Source of the DNA: Lineolata rhizophorae
Lineage: Eukaryota; Ascomycota; Dothideomycetes; Lineolatales; Lineolataceae
Reading direction: 5' to 3'
Length of the DNA stretch: 55,353 nucleotides
NCBI GenBank assembly: GCA_010093515.1
Contig: MU001711.1
Location: 73,341-128,693, forward strand
Positions 19,756-30,347 of this stretch are shown here, in pieces (the stretch's first letter is position 1; each line of letters opens with the position of its first letter). The translations under genes and the position numbers were made by a program. Under the pieces are notes generated by a model. The model searched no databases, was not told the DNA's origin, and saw nothing but the letters and a program-made list of their open reading frames with translations.

Positions 19756-20505
19756 AGAGTGGAGTCTCGTTGGCGCATCGCGATTGGTAAGTAGAAGTTT
19801 GAGATCAGTAAGCGGTGGATGGTAATTTCGGAGTAACTGACTTTGGCATTCAGACAGGGCAGAGCATTGTTATGACTAAAGGTTGACGACCTGCATCAAC
19901 TCGCATTAATTTGGTGGGAGGCGTTGGTTTGCATAATTTATCGACGGTTCTGGCCAGTCATTTGTACAACTATTCTTCGACTCGCTCCTTTTGGGTTGAT
20001 ATAAATATATTGTAAACATTGTGAGGATGCAAAATTCTAATATGGTTCTTTTGCAAACGGACAAGCGATCAAGATTTATTGCAACGTTAGACGTGCACGT
20101 GTTGTAGCAAATAAATAAGCCTAAACCACCTATAGGAATTTAGTCCAATATCATGAGTAAGCACATACATTTATGGCTATGGTATTACCCTTAGATGGGT
20201 ATTACAAAGATCCATGTGATGCGCTTTCTCGTGGAACATTATTTCCGAACAGAAGTAATGTACAAAATAACGGCCAAACTAGTTGCAGCTAAAATATCTC
20301 AGGACGGATCAATTTTCAAGCAACATGCTATGATTTGTACTTTTATTCACATTCCACCGTAGCATAGGAACAGATATTTTATGATAAGCTGATGCGTCAG
20401 CAGGACGCAAAAAAAAAAAAAATGGGCGCATTAAAAGCGACCCAGGGGTCACAGAAAAGGGGTGTCTGGCCACCAGGCGTCCAGCGCCTGCCGTCGTCCC
20501 CTTTT
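19756..20505. other. AT-rich convergent 3' gap
   Basis: Gap between two convergent secreted-protein genes. It is distinctly AT-rich from about 19950 to 20430, with many TA dinucleotides and an A14 run at 20409-20422. No gene was seen. It presumably holds both terminators and could include a short, mutated repeat relic. Confidence 0.5.
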
Positions 20506-21419
20506 TCACCGGCACGTCTGCTCGAACGGTGACTCGTTTCCCGACCCCCACCCCACAAGCCTATTTGCGATATCATTCACGTACTCCTGGACCCCAAACC
20601 TCGCCGAGTTCAAATCACCGCTCGGGTCCACGCTGCCCGAGTTGTAGCAGCGGGCGGCCGTAAAAGGGTTGCCCGGCTGGGGGTCGTCCGCCCAGGGCGC
20701 CTCGTTGTTGAGGTAGTTGACGAGGCCGGGAGTTTCCGCCGTGCCGTAAACGCCGTCCTCGATCATCTGGCGGATGCTAGTGGCAGGGTTGCTATCGTCG
20801 TACGAGACGGAACCGACGCCGGCTTGCATGAGACCACAGTTGCCGTTGCCGGTGCAGGGGACGTCGAGGTTGGCATGCGACTGGGAGAGGACGGGTGAGC
20901 TTGCGATATGGAACTATAGTTGGGACTGGCTTCGGACGAACCTCCTGCATCATGACGGAGAAGATGAAGCGTGCGTCCACGCGCGAGTCCAAAGCGACGC
21001 CCTCGATGGCATCCTTGATCATTTGTACTTGGTCGGAAGTCTTGCCCAAGTTCAGGTCGTGCGAATTCAGCTCATATAGGGTGTCGAGCGAGACCCAGTC
21101 TTCGAGTGAGGGAAACGAGTCCCAGCTTCCACCGAAGCAATTGTACTCCGTCGGCGCTGACTGAGGCCTGGAGCCTTGGGTGTAATCGGATGAGAACCAG
21201 TTGCCGTTGTCAGGATCAACGGCCGCGGCGTTGGAAGAAAAGCCTGTATCAGTCGGAGCGCGGCGACGAGGTGAAGATGACTCGCTCATCCTGCTGACAT
21301 GAAGACCGGACGGCAGTGCGAACGCACCGGAAGCTAGTAGAGAAGCGGAAATCTGCACGTGTAAGACACAGAAAACCCATGCACATGCTTTAATATTGAC
21401 GTACAACTGGGAAAATCAT
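20506..21419 (-). CDS. secreted lysozyme/transglycosylase-like protein
   Basis: Spliced on the minus strand: exon 1 21405-21419 (only 15 nt), exon 2 20942-21352, exon 3 20506-20880; introns 52 and 61 nt. The 266-aa product starts MIFPVISASLLASGAFA, a signal peptide that only appears once the tiny first exon is joined. The mature region has NCFGGSWDSFPSLEDWVSL. The second junction restores MMQESHANLDV followed by CTGNGNCGLMQAG, the E-S...GLMQ arrangement of lysozyme-like lytic transglycosylases, with E142 the likely catalytic acid. PFTAARCYNSGS follows near the C-terminus. The assignment rests on this motif and fold-level resemblance. A role in attacking bacterial peptidoglycan or chitin-like polymers outside the cell is inferred. 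Confidence 0.8.
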
Positions 21420-22396
21420 GATTGCCTGGCTTGGAACGTTTTCATAAACTTTTAATGAGCACTCGACGACTGAAGCCCAAATGAACGACAGAAAGAAATG
21501 ACTGCGGTGGACTTGGAATGACCGAATTGAGAAAACGAAAACAGAAGGAAAGAATGAAGGAATCGTGAAGTGGAGAAGCATCTTGGAAGGAGCAGAGGCG
21601 CGGCCTAATAAAGTACGCCTGCCGACAAAGAAGCAACCGTGCCCCATGCTAGTGAGTCGGAGTTTAGCGAGGGATCGTGTCTAAAGAAGATGATGACAGC
21701 ACTAAATTTTGTTGTTCCTGCAGCGCCTCAATCGAGGCTGAAGCGACCGGATTAGCTGCGGCCAAGGTCCGTGCCCCCAACTCTGTTGTTGAACTCTGCC
21801 GGGGCTCGTTTCGGTTTCGAGGGACGAACAAAAAAGGAACGAAGCCACCATCCTCCGCAATCGGCCCTGTGAAAGCACGTAGAGCATCTTCGACAAAGGC
21901 GTTTGTCTAGTAGGGGGTGGTTTTTGGTGGAGGCGAGACGATCGTTCGACGTCCAAGAGGTGCCTGGGAGGAGCAAGACGAGTGAGATGGAGGCCCGGGG
22001 CGGCGCGACGCGAGCCGGGCCTGATCGCTGAGAAACGCACTAAAACTGCCATAAATAGCAGGCCGTGCGCAGATCTGACCACTCAGCGGCCGACCCTAGC
22101 GCTCACAAGCTAATGCCTATTCGACGTCTGTCCGCAATGCGGGCATCGGGTGTGCCGTTCCTCGAGTGTCCCGCTCCTCCAGAGGTTGGGACACCACGAC
22201 CAAGGAGTTACTCGGAACATCTTCCAGGCATGGCTTTCTGACCGGAAGAGCCATTTCCCAGGCATGAAGCGAAGTTCGGAAGTGACTGGAAGCTTAGGTA
22301 TTCCGGCGAGCTCGGGGATTGATCGGAGTAGTCCCGTGATGTCGTGACCCCGGTGCGTCGAATTCTCGCCGATTCCCGGTAGTTTGCTCTAGTCAC

Positions 22397-22418
22397 AACC
22401 CTAACCCTAACCTTAACC
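22397..22418. repeat. interstitial telomere-type repeat
   Basis: AACCCTAACCCTAACCTTAACC: two perfect CCCTAA units plus a CCTTAA variant, 22 bp. TTAGGG/CCCTAA is the usual telomere repeat of filamentous ascomycetes. Here it is surrounded by ordinary unique sequence, so it is internal. Confidence 0.9.
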
Positions 22419-22471
22419 ACGCGCTCTACCGGCTGCGCTCTAGAAACAGCAACCAAGCCTCTGCAATGATC

Positions 22472-22488
22472 TACGTAGTACGTAGTAC
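22472..22488. repeat. TACGTAG tandem, partly palindromic
   Basis: tacgtagtacgtagtac contains two head-to-tail TACGTAG units plus three bases. Its first 13 bases, preceded by C, recur exactly at 32442-32455. Confidence 0.85.
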
Positions 22489-23377
22489 ATCCGGCTGCAT
22501 GCGGGTTTTTAGCCTCTCTGCGAGAAAGACGGAATGACGAAGAATTAGCTGTAGCGCGGCTGACAATGACGCAGCCGAACAAGAGAGTGAAGGCGATTAT
22601 CGTATTGTGACTACTCCGTAGTCTGGCGGCGACGAAGGCCGACAGTATGCGCCTTTAGAGAGGAAGAAATACCCACCTAGGTAAAGCAGCTCCCGTGCTC
22701 TCTTGCTCTGTCTCTCGTCACATGCGGGAAGGCTCGGCGTGGTCGGCGAACACGGCTCGCCGGCGGGCTTGCGGCCGAAGCGTCGCCACTCGCGGCCGCA
22801 GTGGAATTCGCCGCAGAAGCCGGCGCGAAAATTGAAGCCGACGATGGGGACCAATGGCAAGGGCGCAGTGACCGGGCGGCGGTGGCTGGTGGTGATGACA
22901 TCGGACGGCCGAGGGGCGCGCGGGCGGCGCGCTTTCGTCATGGGCCCATTGGCGGGCCGCGTCCATCTGACGAAGCATGTGCAACACCAGCCGTGAGAGA
23001 CGCCGCTCCCCTGTATCAGAACTCCGCCTCCCCACGCAATTCTCCCCTCCACCCTTTAATGCCCTCTCCGCCCCTCCCCCCGGCTGCACGCGACGTCGGC
23101 TCTACAAGAGATCTAACAATCGCCGCAATCGCGAATCGATTGCACCTTCCTCTCTCCCCTCTCTCCGACGCCTGCGTCGCTTTCCACGAGGCCTCCATCG
23201 AAAGCCAGGCGCTTATCTGGGGATCCAATCACATGCAAACGTGTGGCTGCTCCATTGGGCCTTGCCGCGCGTTCTAACACGACGATCCTCGACCGCACCG
23301 CATCTACTAAACGACGTCGTCCCCCGACGCCGCATCACCACCCGTTCCACGCGTCCAACTCCACCAAACTGTCCGCC

Positions 23378-24664
23378 ATGACGCTCAAAGCCTCCGACTA
23401 CGTCCTCCACGTCAGGGGCGGCCCGTCCTACGACCCTTCAACCCACGTCCCCATCCCCGTGAACTCGAACACGCCTCTCCGCATCTCGTCGCCACACCTC
23501 GACGCCTCGATCCACGTCCGCATCCGCGACTATCGCGGCGTACCCGTCCCTTCTAACTGCGCGTCGCTCTCCTCGCTCGGGACCGACTCTACCGCCGACA
23601 CTGCCGGCACGCGCGGCGACGCCGCCTCCTCCGATGACGACTCTGCCCCTTCCTCCGCTCCGGCCTCCGCTGCCGTCTCCGCCAGGCAGTCGCGCGCCGG
23701 GTCTCGCGCCGCGTCGCAATCGCGCAACGCCTCGCGCGCCGCCTCGCGCGCCTCGGTCCGGACGACCGACAGCACCGGCTCCTACGCGCCGCCGCGCAGC
23801 TCGGCCTACTTCTCCAAGAAGGGCCCGCGGGCCAAGGACCGCTACAGCATCGCCTTCCGGTTCCGGCTCAAGCGCGACATCTCGGGCGAGGATCTGCTGT
23901 GGGGCAACGACTTCGACCACCCCATAAGGGACAAGCTGCCGCCTGGCTTCGGCACCGCCTTTCGCATCGTCAAGTGGTGGATCGATCCGGGCATCGAGGC
24001 CGATCCGTACGCGGACGAGCCGTGGATGTATGGCCCGTTGCTGAGCAGCATCAACACCTTGACGGTGGGCGAGAAAGGCGAGCTTAGCACGGAGGAAGAG
24101 GCTGGAGAGCAGGAAGTGCAGTTTGTGCACGAGGGGGCCCAAGGAGAGGAGGCTGAGGAAATTCGTAGAAGGCACGAGATGCCGGATGATGGGGATGCGC
24201 GGAAGAAGCACTTTCTGAACGACCAGCGGAAGAGGGACTTTGTGTTTGAAGAGGGCAGGGAGTTTCAGTGCGACTTTTTCAATCCGTATCTTGACTTCAA
24301 TGGTACGCCCATGCCTCACCATTTGTCATGCGCCATTGGCAATGATCGCTAACATGATTTAGACTTTGCCCTAAAGTTGCCAGGCTTTACCCTGCCTATC
24401 CTTAAATACTTCCCTAGCAAGGAGCTCCGGTAGGTTAACCCGAGTCTAGTATATCAAGCCTTGGTTAGGAAAAGTGTCTGACGAGAGGATAGCAAACACG
24501 AGCTTCGATACGTTCTGAAGGACCGCAAGACCGGGGAATTGCTTTTCGTCGTTATATTTTCGCTCGTCCCAGTCCAACAGATGGCACAGTACGAAGAGGA
24601 GGCGGAAGAGCGCTCGGGATCAGTCAAAGGCAGCGTCGATGGCAGCGTCGACGAGTTGGATTAA
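23378..24664 (+). CDS. DUF1769 (UPF0590-type) family protein
   Basis: Exons 23378-24302, 24363-24429 and 24493-24664, with introns of 60 and 63 nt; 387 aa. The family pattern is clear: YVLHVRGGPSYD at the N-terminus, then FRFRLKRDISGEDLLWGNDF, FRIVKWWIDPGIEADPYADEPWMYG, FQCDFFNPYLDFN joined to DFALKLPGFTLPILKY, and HELRYVLKDRKTGELLFVV. The two splices are needed to recover the last two blocks. A Ser/Ala/Arg-rich low-complexity insert sits at about 80-140. The protein ends in a short acidic tail with a GSVDGSVDE repeat. The ATG at 23378 is the first one before the conserved start. Molecular function of the family is unknown to me. Confidence 0.87.
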
Positions 24665-24991
24665 TGACACGGGGCTGGTTGCTCGGGTCGGCTGTACGAA
24701 AAGAGGGGGCATTCTGCATACATTTTAGGAGTTCTCATGCGAGGCGTTATAGGCCAAAAAGGTTTAGGGCGCACTTCCAAGGATTAGAAATCACGGAGTG
24801 CAGTACTATCTATGCACATGTTTTATACATTATATACCGAGATATCAAGACTAGAACATATGGGTACTTTGAGCCCTTTTCACACCGTCCACATCAAACT
24901 ACGCTGCCTGAATTAAGGTAGGATATCACAAGACCAATCATTCGTGGACATTTCACGCGCCATACAGGCGTTGGGTAGGGAGCCCCCTACC
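24665..24991. other. convergent 3' gap (DUF1769 / F-box)
   Basis: 327 bp between convergent stop codons. AT content rises towards 24810-24860. No gene was seen. It presumably carries both poly(A) signals. Confidence 0.5.
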
Positions 24992-26430
24992 TCACAGCAA
25001 CATGCTCCCCCGTGTCCTTGGGACTTCGTCTAGGTCAACACGTCGCAAAAACGAGATGTGGCCAAACTCCTCCCAATACTGGGCCAAGTGGTTATGCGAG
25101 ACCATGATGAGCTGCGAAGGTATGTACTTATCTGTAACATGTCATCAGCAAAGAAACGATAGAACTGTGCGGCTGGGTCACTCCTACCGTCCCTGAAGTC
25201 CCGAGCCGCGATGTGTCCTGCACACTTCACGATTCTCGCACCATTAAACGGCTCCTCCGTAGCAGTTCGGATGAGCCCTCCTCTCCCAATGTCCGGTGCG
25301 ATCCAAGTGTACTCGCCGCGCGGGACATTCGGATCGCCAGTGAGCTTTACCGCCTCTAACCGGCCCTGATACGGCGGCTCCGCACCTCCCGAGTCCGCAC
25401 CCGTTGCATCCTCCCGTTCGCCGCCCCCGTGATTCCAACTCCCCTCCGCAATCGCTTCCGCCACGCCCTCCGGCAGCGGCGCCGGCTCGTCCGGCTGCAT
25501 CACGACGACAAACTCGCACCCGTGGCCCGAGTAATCCCCGACCCAGACGCCCTGCCAGGGCTTCTCCGGCGACGGCCCGTAGCAGGCCTCGGGTAGGGCG
25601 CCCAACGTGTAGGTGACGGCCTCGATCGGGACGGCCGCGAAGGGCGAAGGTCCCTCGCGCAGGCGGAACGCCGCCGTGCAGACGTCGGCCGGGCCGTGCG
25701 GCCAGTGGCCCGCGCCCGCGAAGCCGTTGGCGCTCGCGTTGCGCGTGCGCTCGGCGGCCGGCACCCGCAGCGGCGGCCACACCTGCGTGCCCGGCCCGAT
25801 GGCCGCGGCCGGCAGCCGCCGCGCGGGCTGCAGATACACGTCCCCGTCGCGCGGGCGGGGCGTGGCCGGCGAGCTCGTGCACGGCATGAGCACCTCAGCG
25901 GTCCTCCTCTCGGCGCGGGTGGGATCAAAGCCCACTGGCGAAGGCGGGGCAAGCATCTCAGGATCGATGTAGAGCGCGATCCTGTCGGAGTTGCCGAAGA
26001 TCTTGGGCCGGAAGCGGTGGATGATGACTTCGGGCCGGTAGGACCAGAATTGCGCGGCGCCGATGCCGCGTCTGGCGCAGAGGTGGTGGCCGATGATGGC
26101 GCACTGGTCCGGATCGAAGTGCACCAGTATCAGCTGGCCGTAGTGCGTGCGGTCGCCGAACCACAGCCGCCGCCGCGGGAGGAACCAGTAGGGATACAGC
26201 GACATGTAGAGGTCGCGGAAGGACTGGCCGTTTCTCGTTGCTGGCTGCCGGACTCCAGGCGTACTAGCTTCGACCAGGGGCCTCCACAGGGAGTCCTTGT
26301 TGCCATGCTGGCACAAGAGGCGGCAGGTACGCGAGAAGCAGAGTATTTGGGGGACGTCGAGGAGCTCGAATACGTAGTCGATGATCTCAGCGGGCAAATC
26401 GACAAGCCCAGTCCTTCTCCTACCGTCCAT
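24992..26430 (-). CDS. F-box protein
   Basis: Two exons, 25188-26430 and 24992-25131, with a 56-nt intron; 460 aa. An N-terminal F-box lies at about 9-55 (LVDLPAEIIDYVFELL, then SRTCRLLCQ), which should bind Skp1 in an SCF ubiquitin ligase. The C-terminal half contains GVWVGDYSGHGCEF, LTGDPNVPRGEYTWIAPDIG and FNGARIVKCAGHIA. After splicing it continues FRDDKYIPSQLIMVSH and LAQYWEEFGHISFLRRVDLD, a block recalling the substrate-side domain of FBXO31-like fungal F-box proteins. Without the intron this block is lost. The ATG at 26430 immediately precedes the F-box; the open frame runs further upstream to 26997 but that part is low-complexity and probably 5' leader. The substrate is unknown. Confidence 0.87.
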
Positions 26431-27698
26431 TTCCGTCTCCGGAGGTAGCTTTCGAACAAAACAGCTTTGAACTGTGCTCAAGCATGGACAGCTCCTCGCA
26501 ACAGAGCCGTGGGCGGAGGTGGATGAAGGACAGGAACACCATTCGGAAAGCAGAAGGCAAGCTCGCCTCCGAGATAACAGAGATGAGATGAAACGCAGCG
26601 TGCGTCTTAGGACGGCAAGCGGAGAGGGGAGAAAGGAGAAGAGAAGGCCAACGTCATGCGGCGCAGGCAGAAAAGAGGCCCGGGTCCGACGGACGAGGTA
26701 CCAGGTGCTCTGCTGCCCCCCCGGATTCCCTGATGGGGCACGACTGAAGCCAGCAGAGCCCCGGGGGCGCTCAGGAAGGAAGGTGGCAGCGCCGGCTGGG
26801 GCGTGCGGCTCCGCAGATCTGGGCCTCGTGGCGCGCCTGCCGCTGGAGATCGTGGACGGCCCGTGGTTGCGCCGCGGCGGCGGTGCCGGGGTTGGCTGCG
26901 CGGCGATATCGGCCTCGCGTGCGATCCAATCAGGCGCTGCGGGTCTGCCATCGCCGTCTGCCGCCCCCCGGCCTCCGCTACCTACCGGATACAACACGGC
27001 TCTTACGCTTTATATTCGTCCATATGAGCCCGAGAGGTTCATCTCATCACACTCCTCTTTCGCATTGCTAACTTACAGCTTCCCCTTCCTGTCCGCAATC
27101 TGTCCGCCACCAGCCCTATCTCGTGCAATCAACCCCTACGTCTCGCCGATGGCCGGCGCTGGGGGAACGAGACGCTGTTGCGGTACGGCGAGGTGGGACG
27201 GCGTGGTGGTACTCATTCTGCCGAGCTCCCACTGCCTCATGTGTGGCACATGCATCGGAGACGGGCTAGCAGCATCGTGGTTCGTTCGAGCGGGCCTCTG
27301 CCCGACGTGCGATGGCCGTCGGCATGGCTCTGGACTTGGTGGTAGTTTCGGGCATCACCAGCGTCGGATGCGACGGAGACGGTAGCAAGAGGTCGTGGTA
27401 AGATGAGAAGGTCAGTCTTCGTCTCTGGGCGCTGGTCCTGCTGCGAGCCAGGAAGCCGGTCAATAAGTAACGCCCGGTGGAAAAACTGCCCAAGGCGGCA
27501 GGTGCATGTCCTTCGCTCACGTGGCCGAAGTGGAGATGATGTATACGAGTTCAGGCCCCATCTCCATCGAGGAACTCTTGGCTCCGGCGCAAGTGCATGT
27601 TCCCTCTCCTCCGATTCACACAAAGTTCTTCGGGATGCCTGATAGTTCATTAAATTGTGGACCATACTAGAACCGCAGTCGGACTTTAGCGTCGCTAC
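26431..27698. other. gap upstream of F-box gene
   Basis: About 1.27 kb holding the F-box promoter/leader on the right of its start and the 3' side of the hydrolase gene further right. A 303-codon frame (+, 26474-27385) crosses it but has no domain and looks like GC-driven noise. No RNA gene was seen. Confidence 0.5.
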
Positions 27699-28973
27699 CT
27701 ATATAATGCAGCCTGCCGCACAGTCCGGGTCCGTGGTGTTGTATGTCACCGCCGCGACACTCCTACCTGGTTCTGTGGCGGGATCAGTCGCAACGCGCAA
27801 CATTTTTCCGGCCTTTGGGCTTTTCACTACCTCCAAAACGTCGCCCCAGGCATTACGGATGATTGCGACCTCTTGACCCTCTACGACGTCGTCGAGCACC
27901 TTCACCAATGTCTCGGCAAACCCGCCGTGCAACGCAGGCAAATTGTGGTAAACCATTGCAGTCCACGTGTCGCTGAGGTCTGGCTCGTACGGTCCCGAGT
28001 CGGACGGGGCGATCCGCAAATCGTCCAAGAGTCTCTCGATGAACGTAACGACGCGATCCTGGTAGTCTGTCCGCCACTGCTTTGCAGCTCCGATTTCCAC
28101 GGTGATCGCAGGGATCTCCGCGTCGACAAACGTAGTCTCAATGCTTCCTGGCTCTCCCTCATCAATCTTGAGAATGTCGGGCTCCAGTAGCTTCGCCAAT
28201 CGCTCGACGTATGGAAGGCGGACGTCCGCATAGCACCAAAGCGGGGCATCGGAACCTGTGCTCATTGTGTCTAGTTCGCTTGATGAGCAGTTGGATCTCC
28301 GCCGACTTTTCAAGCAGCCAGGCCATCACTCACGCAAGTCCAGTGCGACATCAACGTTTGATGTATTTCCCCACACGTGGTTCCAAATGTTGTAAGCTAG
28401 TGAATCTGGCGCCGAAGCGCCTTCTAACGGATCCTCCCCGGGGAATATGCGATTTACGTTGGTAAGGAATCCGGAAGAACTCGAGGTGAAGAAGTTCCTT
28501 TGGTTTAGGTATATCCCAGGAAGGTTTATCGTCGGGATACCGATGACTTGGTTGGCATCAGCCATTGGGCGAACGAGTCGGCTCCCGGGAAAAGGGGCTC
28601 AATTACCTGTTCCATTTAGGCTTGCCGCTTTCGTTTCCAGTTCCTCGAAGACTCTTTGCACCACCCTCACGCCATTAAGCTCGTCGCCGTGCACTGCCGC
28701 CGATATCGAGAGCTTCTTACCCGACTCGAAAGTGTCTGCCGGGCCTCGAGCTACAAAAATGGGAATATGTAGCGGGATAACCCCGGCGTTCAGCTCCGAC
28801 CCATACAAGTAGTACCTCGTCATGGCGGCTGGCGGAACATCATTGAGGTCCAGGTAAGATATAACCGGGATGCCGTTGAGAACGTCGCCGGTAAAATTGG
28901 TCACTGCCTTGGCCGTCTGCAGCAGGGCTGCAGTGACGGTTACAATACGTCGCCACGAACTAGCCAGCAGCAT
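27699..28973 (-). CDS. secreted AstE/AspA-type zinc hydrolase
   Basis: Exons 28607-28973, 28334-28546 and 27699-28270; introns 60 and 63 nt; 383 aa. The N-terminus has a basic-then-hydrophobic leader (MLLASSWRRIVTVTAALLQ), suggesting secretion. The succinylglutamate desuccinylase/aspartoacylase fold is shown by HGDELNG (H95, E98), NVNRIFPG (R155) and, after splicing, DLHTMSTGSDAP (H194). These are the expected Zn ligands and substrate Arg. The downstream block ETTFVDAEIPAITVEIG is typical of the family. It should hydrolyse an N-acyl amino acid or related amide/ester; the substrate is not readable from sequence. The 28973 ATG was preferred because the frame upstream of it starts only with TTG. 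Confidence 0.88.
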
Positions 28974-29567
28974 CCTGTCTCCTCTTTCCAATTGAAATGC
29001 AAATGAATTAGAGATTTGGTGACATACCCAACTCGAGAGCTCCCGCAGCTCTTAAGAGCTCCCGCAGCTGCGATGACGGCGGCTGCGTCAATTGCAACGA
29101 GCCGGCTTGGCGCCCAGACTCCGCGCGGGTCACTGCCCACCTTTGGGGATGCCGAGCCTCGTACCTCAGTCCGACCTACCTAGCGGGGAATAGTTCCGGG
29201 AGGGGAAGATAAGTGATCAGACGGTCGTCTCATGGACGCCTTTGCGCTTTTCATTATTCTTACAATAACAGGAGGGAGGTGATACTCGGGTTCTCGTCCT
29301 GCCGAGGCCGAAGAATGCCTTCGCACAGATTTACTTGGAGCACGCTGATTGGGCGATGGCTTTTTGTTTCGGCGCCCGGCAAGTTTACTCTTGCGTTAAG
29401 CACTTTCCTTCTACAGTATCTAGCTACCCCTCACCACCGGCGAGTGCGAGCTCTTACTTCTGTCCACGAAAAGGAAACCGAACGGCTCCAGCTAATCGAA
29501 AAACCATCGCCTAAGAATCGTCAACAAAGGCAGCCATATCATACGATGCACAGTATTTCGTAGCGCT
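28974..29567. other. gap upstream of hydrolase gene
   Basis: 594 bp between two minus-strand genes, so it serves as promoter of the hydrolase and terminator of the PEP-mutase family gene. It contains a 15-bp direct repeat (29036-29069). No gene was seen. Confidence 0.5.
29036..29069. repeat. 15-bp direct repeat
   Basis: agagctcccgcagct occurs at 29036-29050 and again at 29055-29069, separated by ctta. It lies about 60 bp upstream of the hydrolase ATG. Confidence 0.95.
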
Positions 29568-30347
29568 TTATTGACCACCAAGGAGACCCGCCGCCGCCTC
29601 TTTGAAAGCCGTCATGGCGACCTGGAAAAGCTCTGGCCCAACGCTGATCCGCGCCACGCCCATTTCTTTCAGTTCGTTCACCGTCAGGCTTCCGGGTCCC
29701 ATCTTTAGTTTGACGTTCAAGCGCCCGTCAAACGCTTGCACCAACTTGGTGACTTCGTCCCTCGAAACCCCCCTTCCTCCGCCACCTCCCCAGACGAACA
29801 CGGTGTTGGCGCCGGCGTCGAGGTAGGCTCTACCCCGGGTAATCGTGTCCTCGATGGTTCCGCCCATTGGGAGGGCATCGGACCTCGCATTTACCGCAAA
29901 GTTCGGGACACCAGCTTCCGCGGCAGCTTCAATTGCCAGCTTGACTCGATTGACGGCGTCCTCGAGCGGCCGGAGCTCGTGCGTCGCGTTGTCAACGTCT
30001 TCGATATTGCAGCCGACGGCACCCAGCTCGATCGCGCGACGAACCGTCTCTTTAACGTCCCGATAGCCGTCTTGGAGATCCGCCGTGAGCGGAAGCGGCG
30101 TCTTGGCAACGGCCGCCGCGACGTTCTTGATGCTGACCATATTCTGCTCCAGGGTCATGTCGTCGTCCTCGATTCCTTGGGTCGCCGCGATGGCGTAACT
30201 GGCCGTGCCGATGGCCGCCACTTGAGGGAGCGAACAGACGGCGCTCGCGGTCGCGGCGTCGTAGACATTGCAGATGACGAGGGGCTCACCCGAAACATGA
30301 AGGTCCCGAAGTTTGCGGGCAAGGCCGTCCTGAGCTGATCGTTCCAT
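29568..30347 (-). CDS. isocitrate lyase / PEP mutase family enzyme
   Basis: Single exon, 259 aa, the usual length of the short PEP-mutase branch. The TIM-barrel motifs are present in order: CNVYDAATASAV, IGTASYAIAATQG, LPLTADLQDGYRD (metal-binding loop), GAVGCNIEDVD, NARSDAL and FVWGGGG near the C-terminus. The KKCGH signature of true isocitrate lyase is absent. The protein therefore belongs to the phosphonomutase / 2-methylisocitrate-lyase-like group that makes or breaks C-C or C-P bonds on small keto-acids. The actual substrate cannot be told. No N-terminal targeting signal is evident, so it is probably cytosolic. The start at 30347 gives a complete barrel. Confidence 0.93.
   Translation of the reverse strand: MERSAQDGLARKLRDLHVSGEPLVICNVYDAATASAVCSLPQVAAIGTASYAIAATQGIEDDDMTLEQNMVSIKNVAAAVAKTPLPLTADLQDGYRDVKETVRRAIELGAVGCNIEDVDNATHELRPLEDAVNRVKLAIEAAAEAGVPNFAVNARSDALPMGGTIEDTITRGRAYLDAGANTVFVWGGGGGRGVSRDEVTKLVQAFDGRLNVKLKMGPGSLTVNELKEMGVARISVGPELFQVAMTAFKEAAAGLLGGQ

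Larger units (their letters stand above)
21420..23377. other. divergent gap with telomere-type repeat
   Basis: About 2 kb between the divergent starts of the lysozyme-like gene and the DUF1769 gene. No supportable gene lies inside; short frames on both strands lack domain content. Two small repeats stand out: a CCCTAA-type interstitial telomeric repeat at 22397-22418 and a TACGTAG repeat at 22472-22488. The last 400 bp is pyrimidine-rich and probably the promoter/leader of DUF1769. Confidence 0.5.

Noticed and set aside
23243-23377. 45-codon upstream extension of the DUF1769 frame
   Set aside because: It begins with GTG, not ATG, and the family-like sequence starts after the ATG at 23378.
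23438-24322. 294-codon antisense frame within DUF1769
   Set aside because: Pure shadow of a GC-rich coding region; no domain content on that strand.
24600-24664. short repeat ggcagcgtcgat near the DUF1769 end
   Set aside because: It is coding (GSVDGSVDE) and only two units long.
26431-26997. 189-residue N-terminal extension of the F-box frame
   Set aside because: Low-complexity and unlike the family; the ATG at 26430 lies immediately before the F-box domain.
26474-27385. 303-codon plus-strand frame across the F-box upstream region
   Set aside because: No domain, no signal, Arg/Gly/Pro composition expected from GC-rich DNA, and it overlaps the likely F-box promoter antisense.
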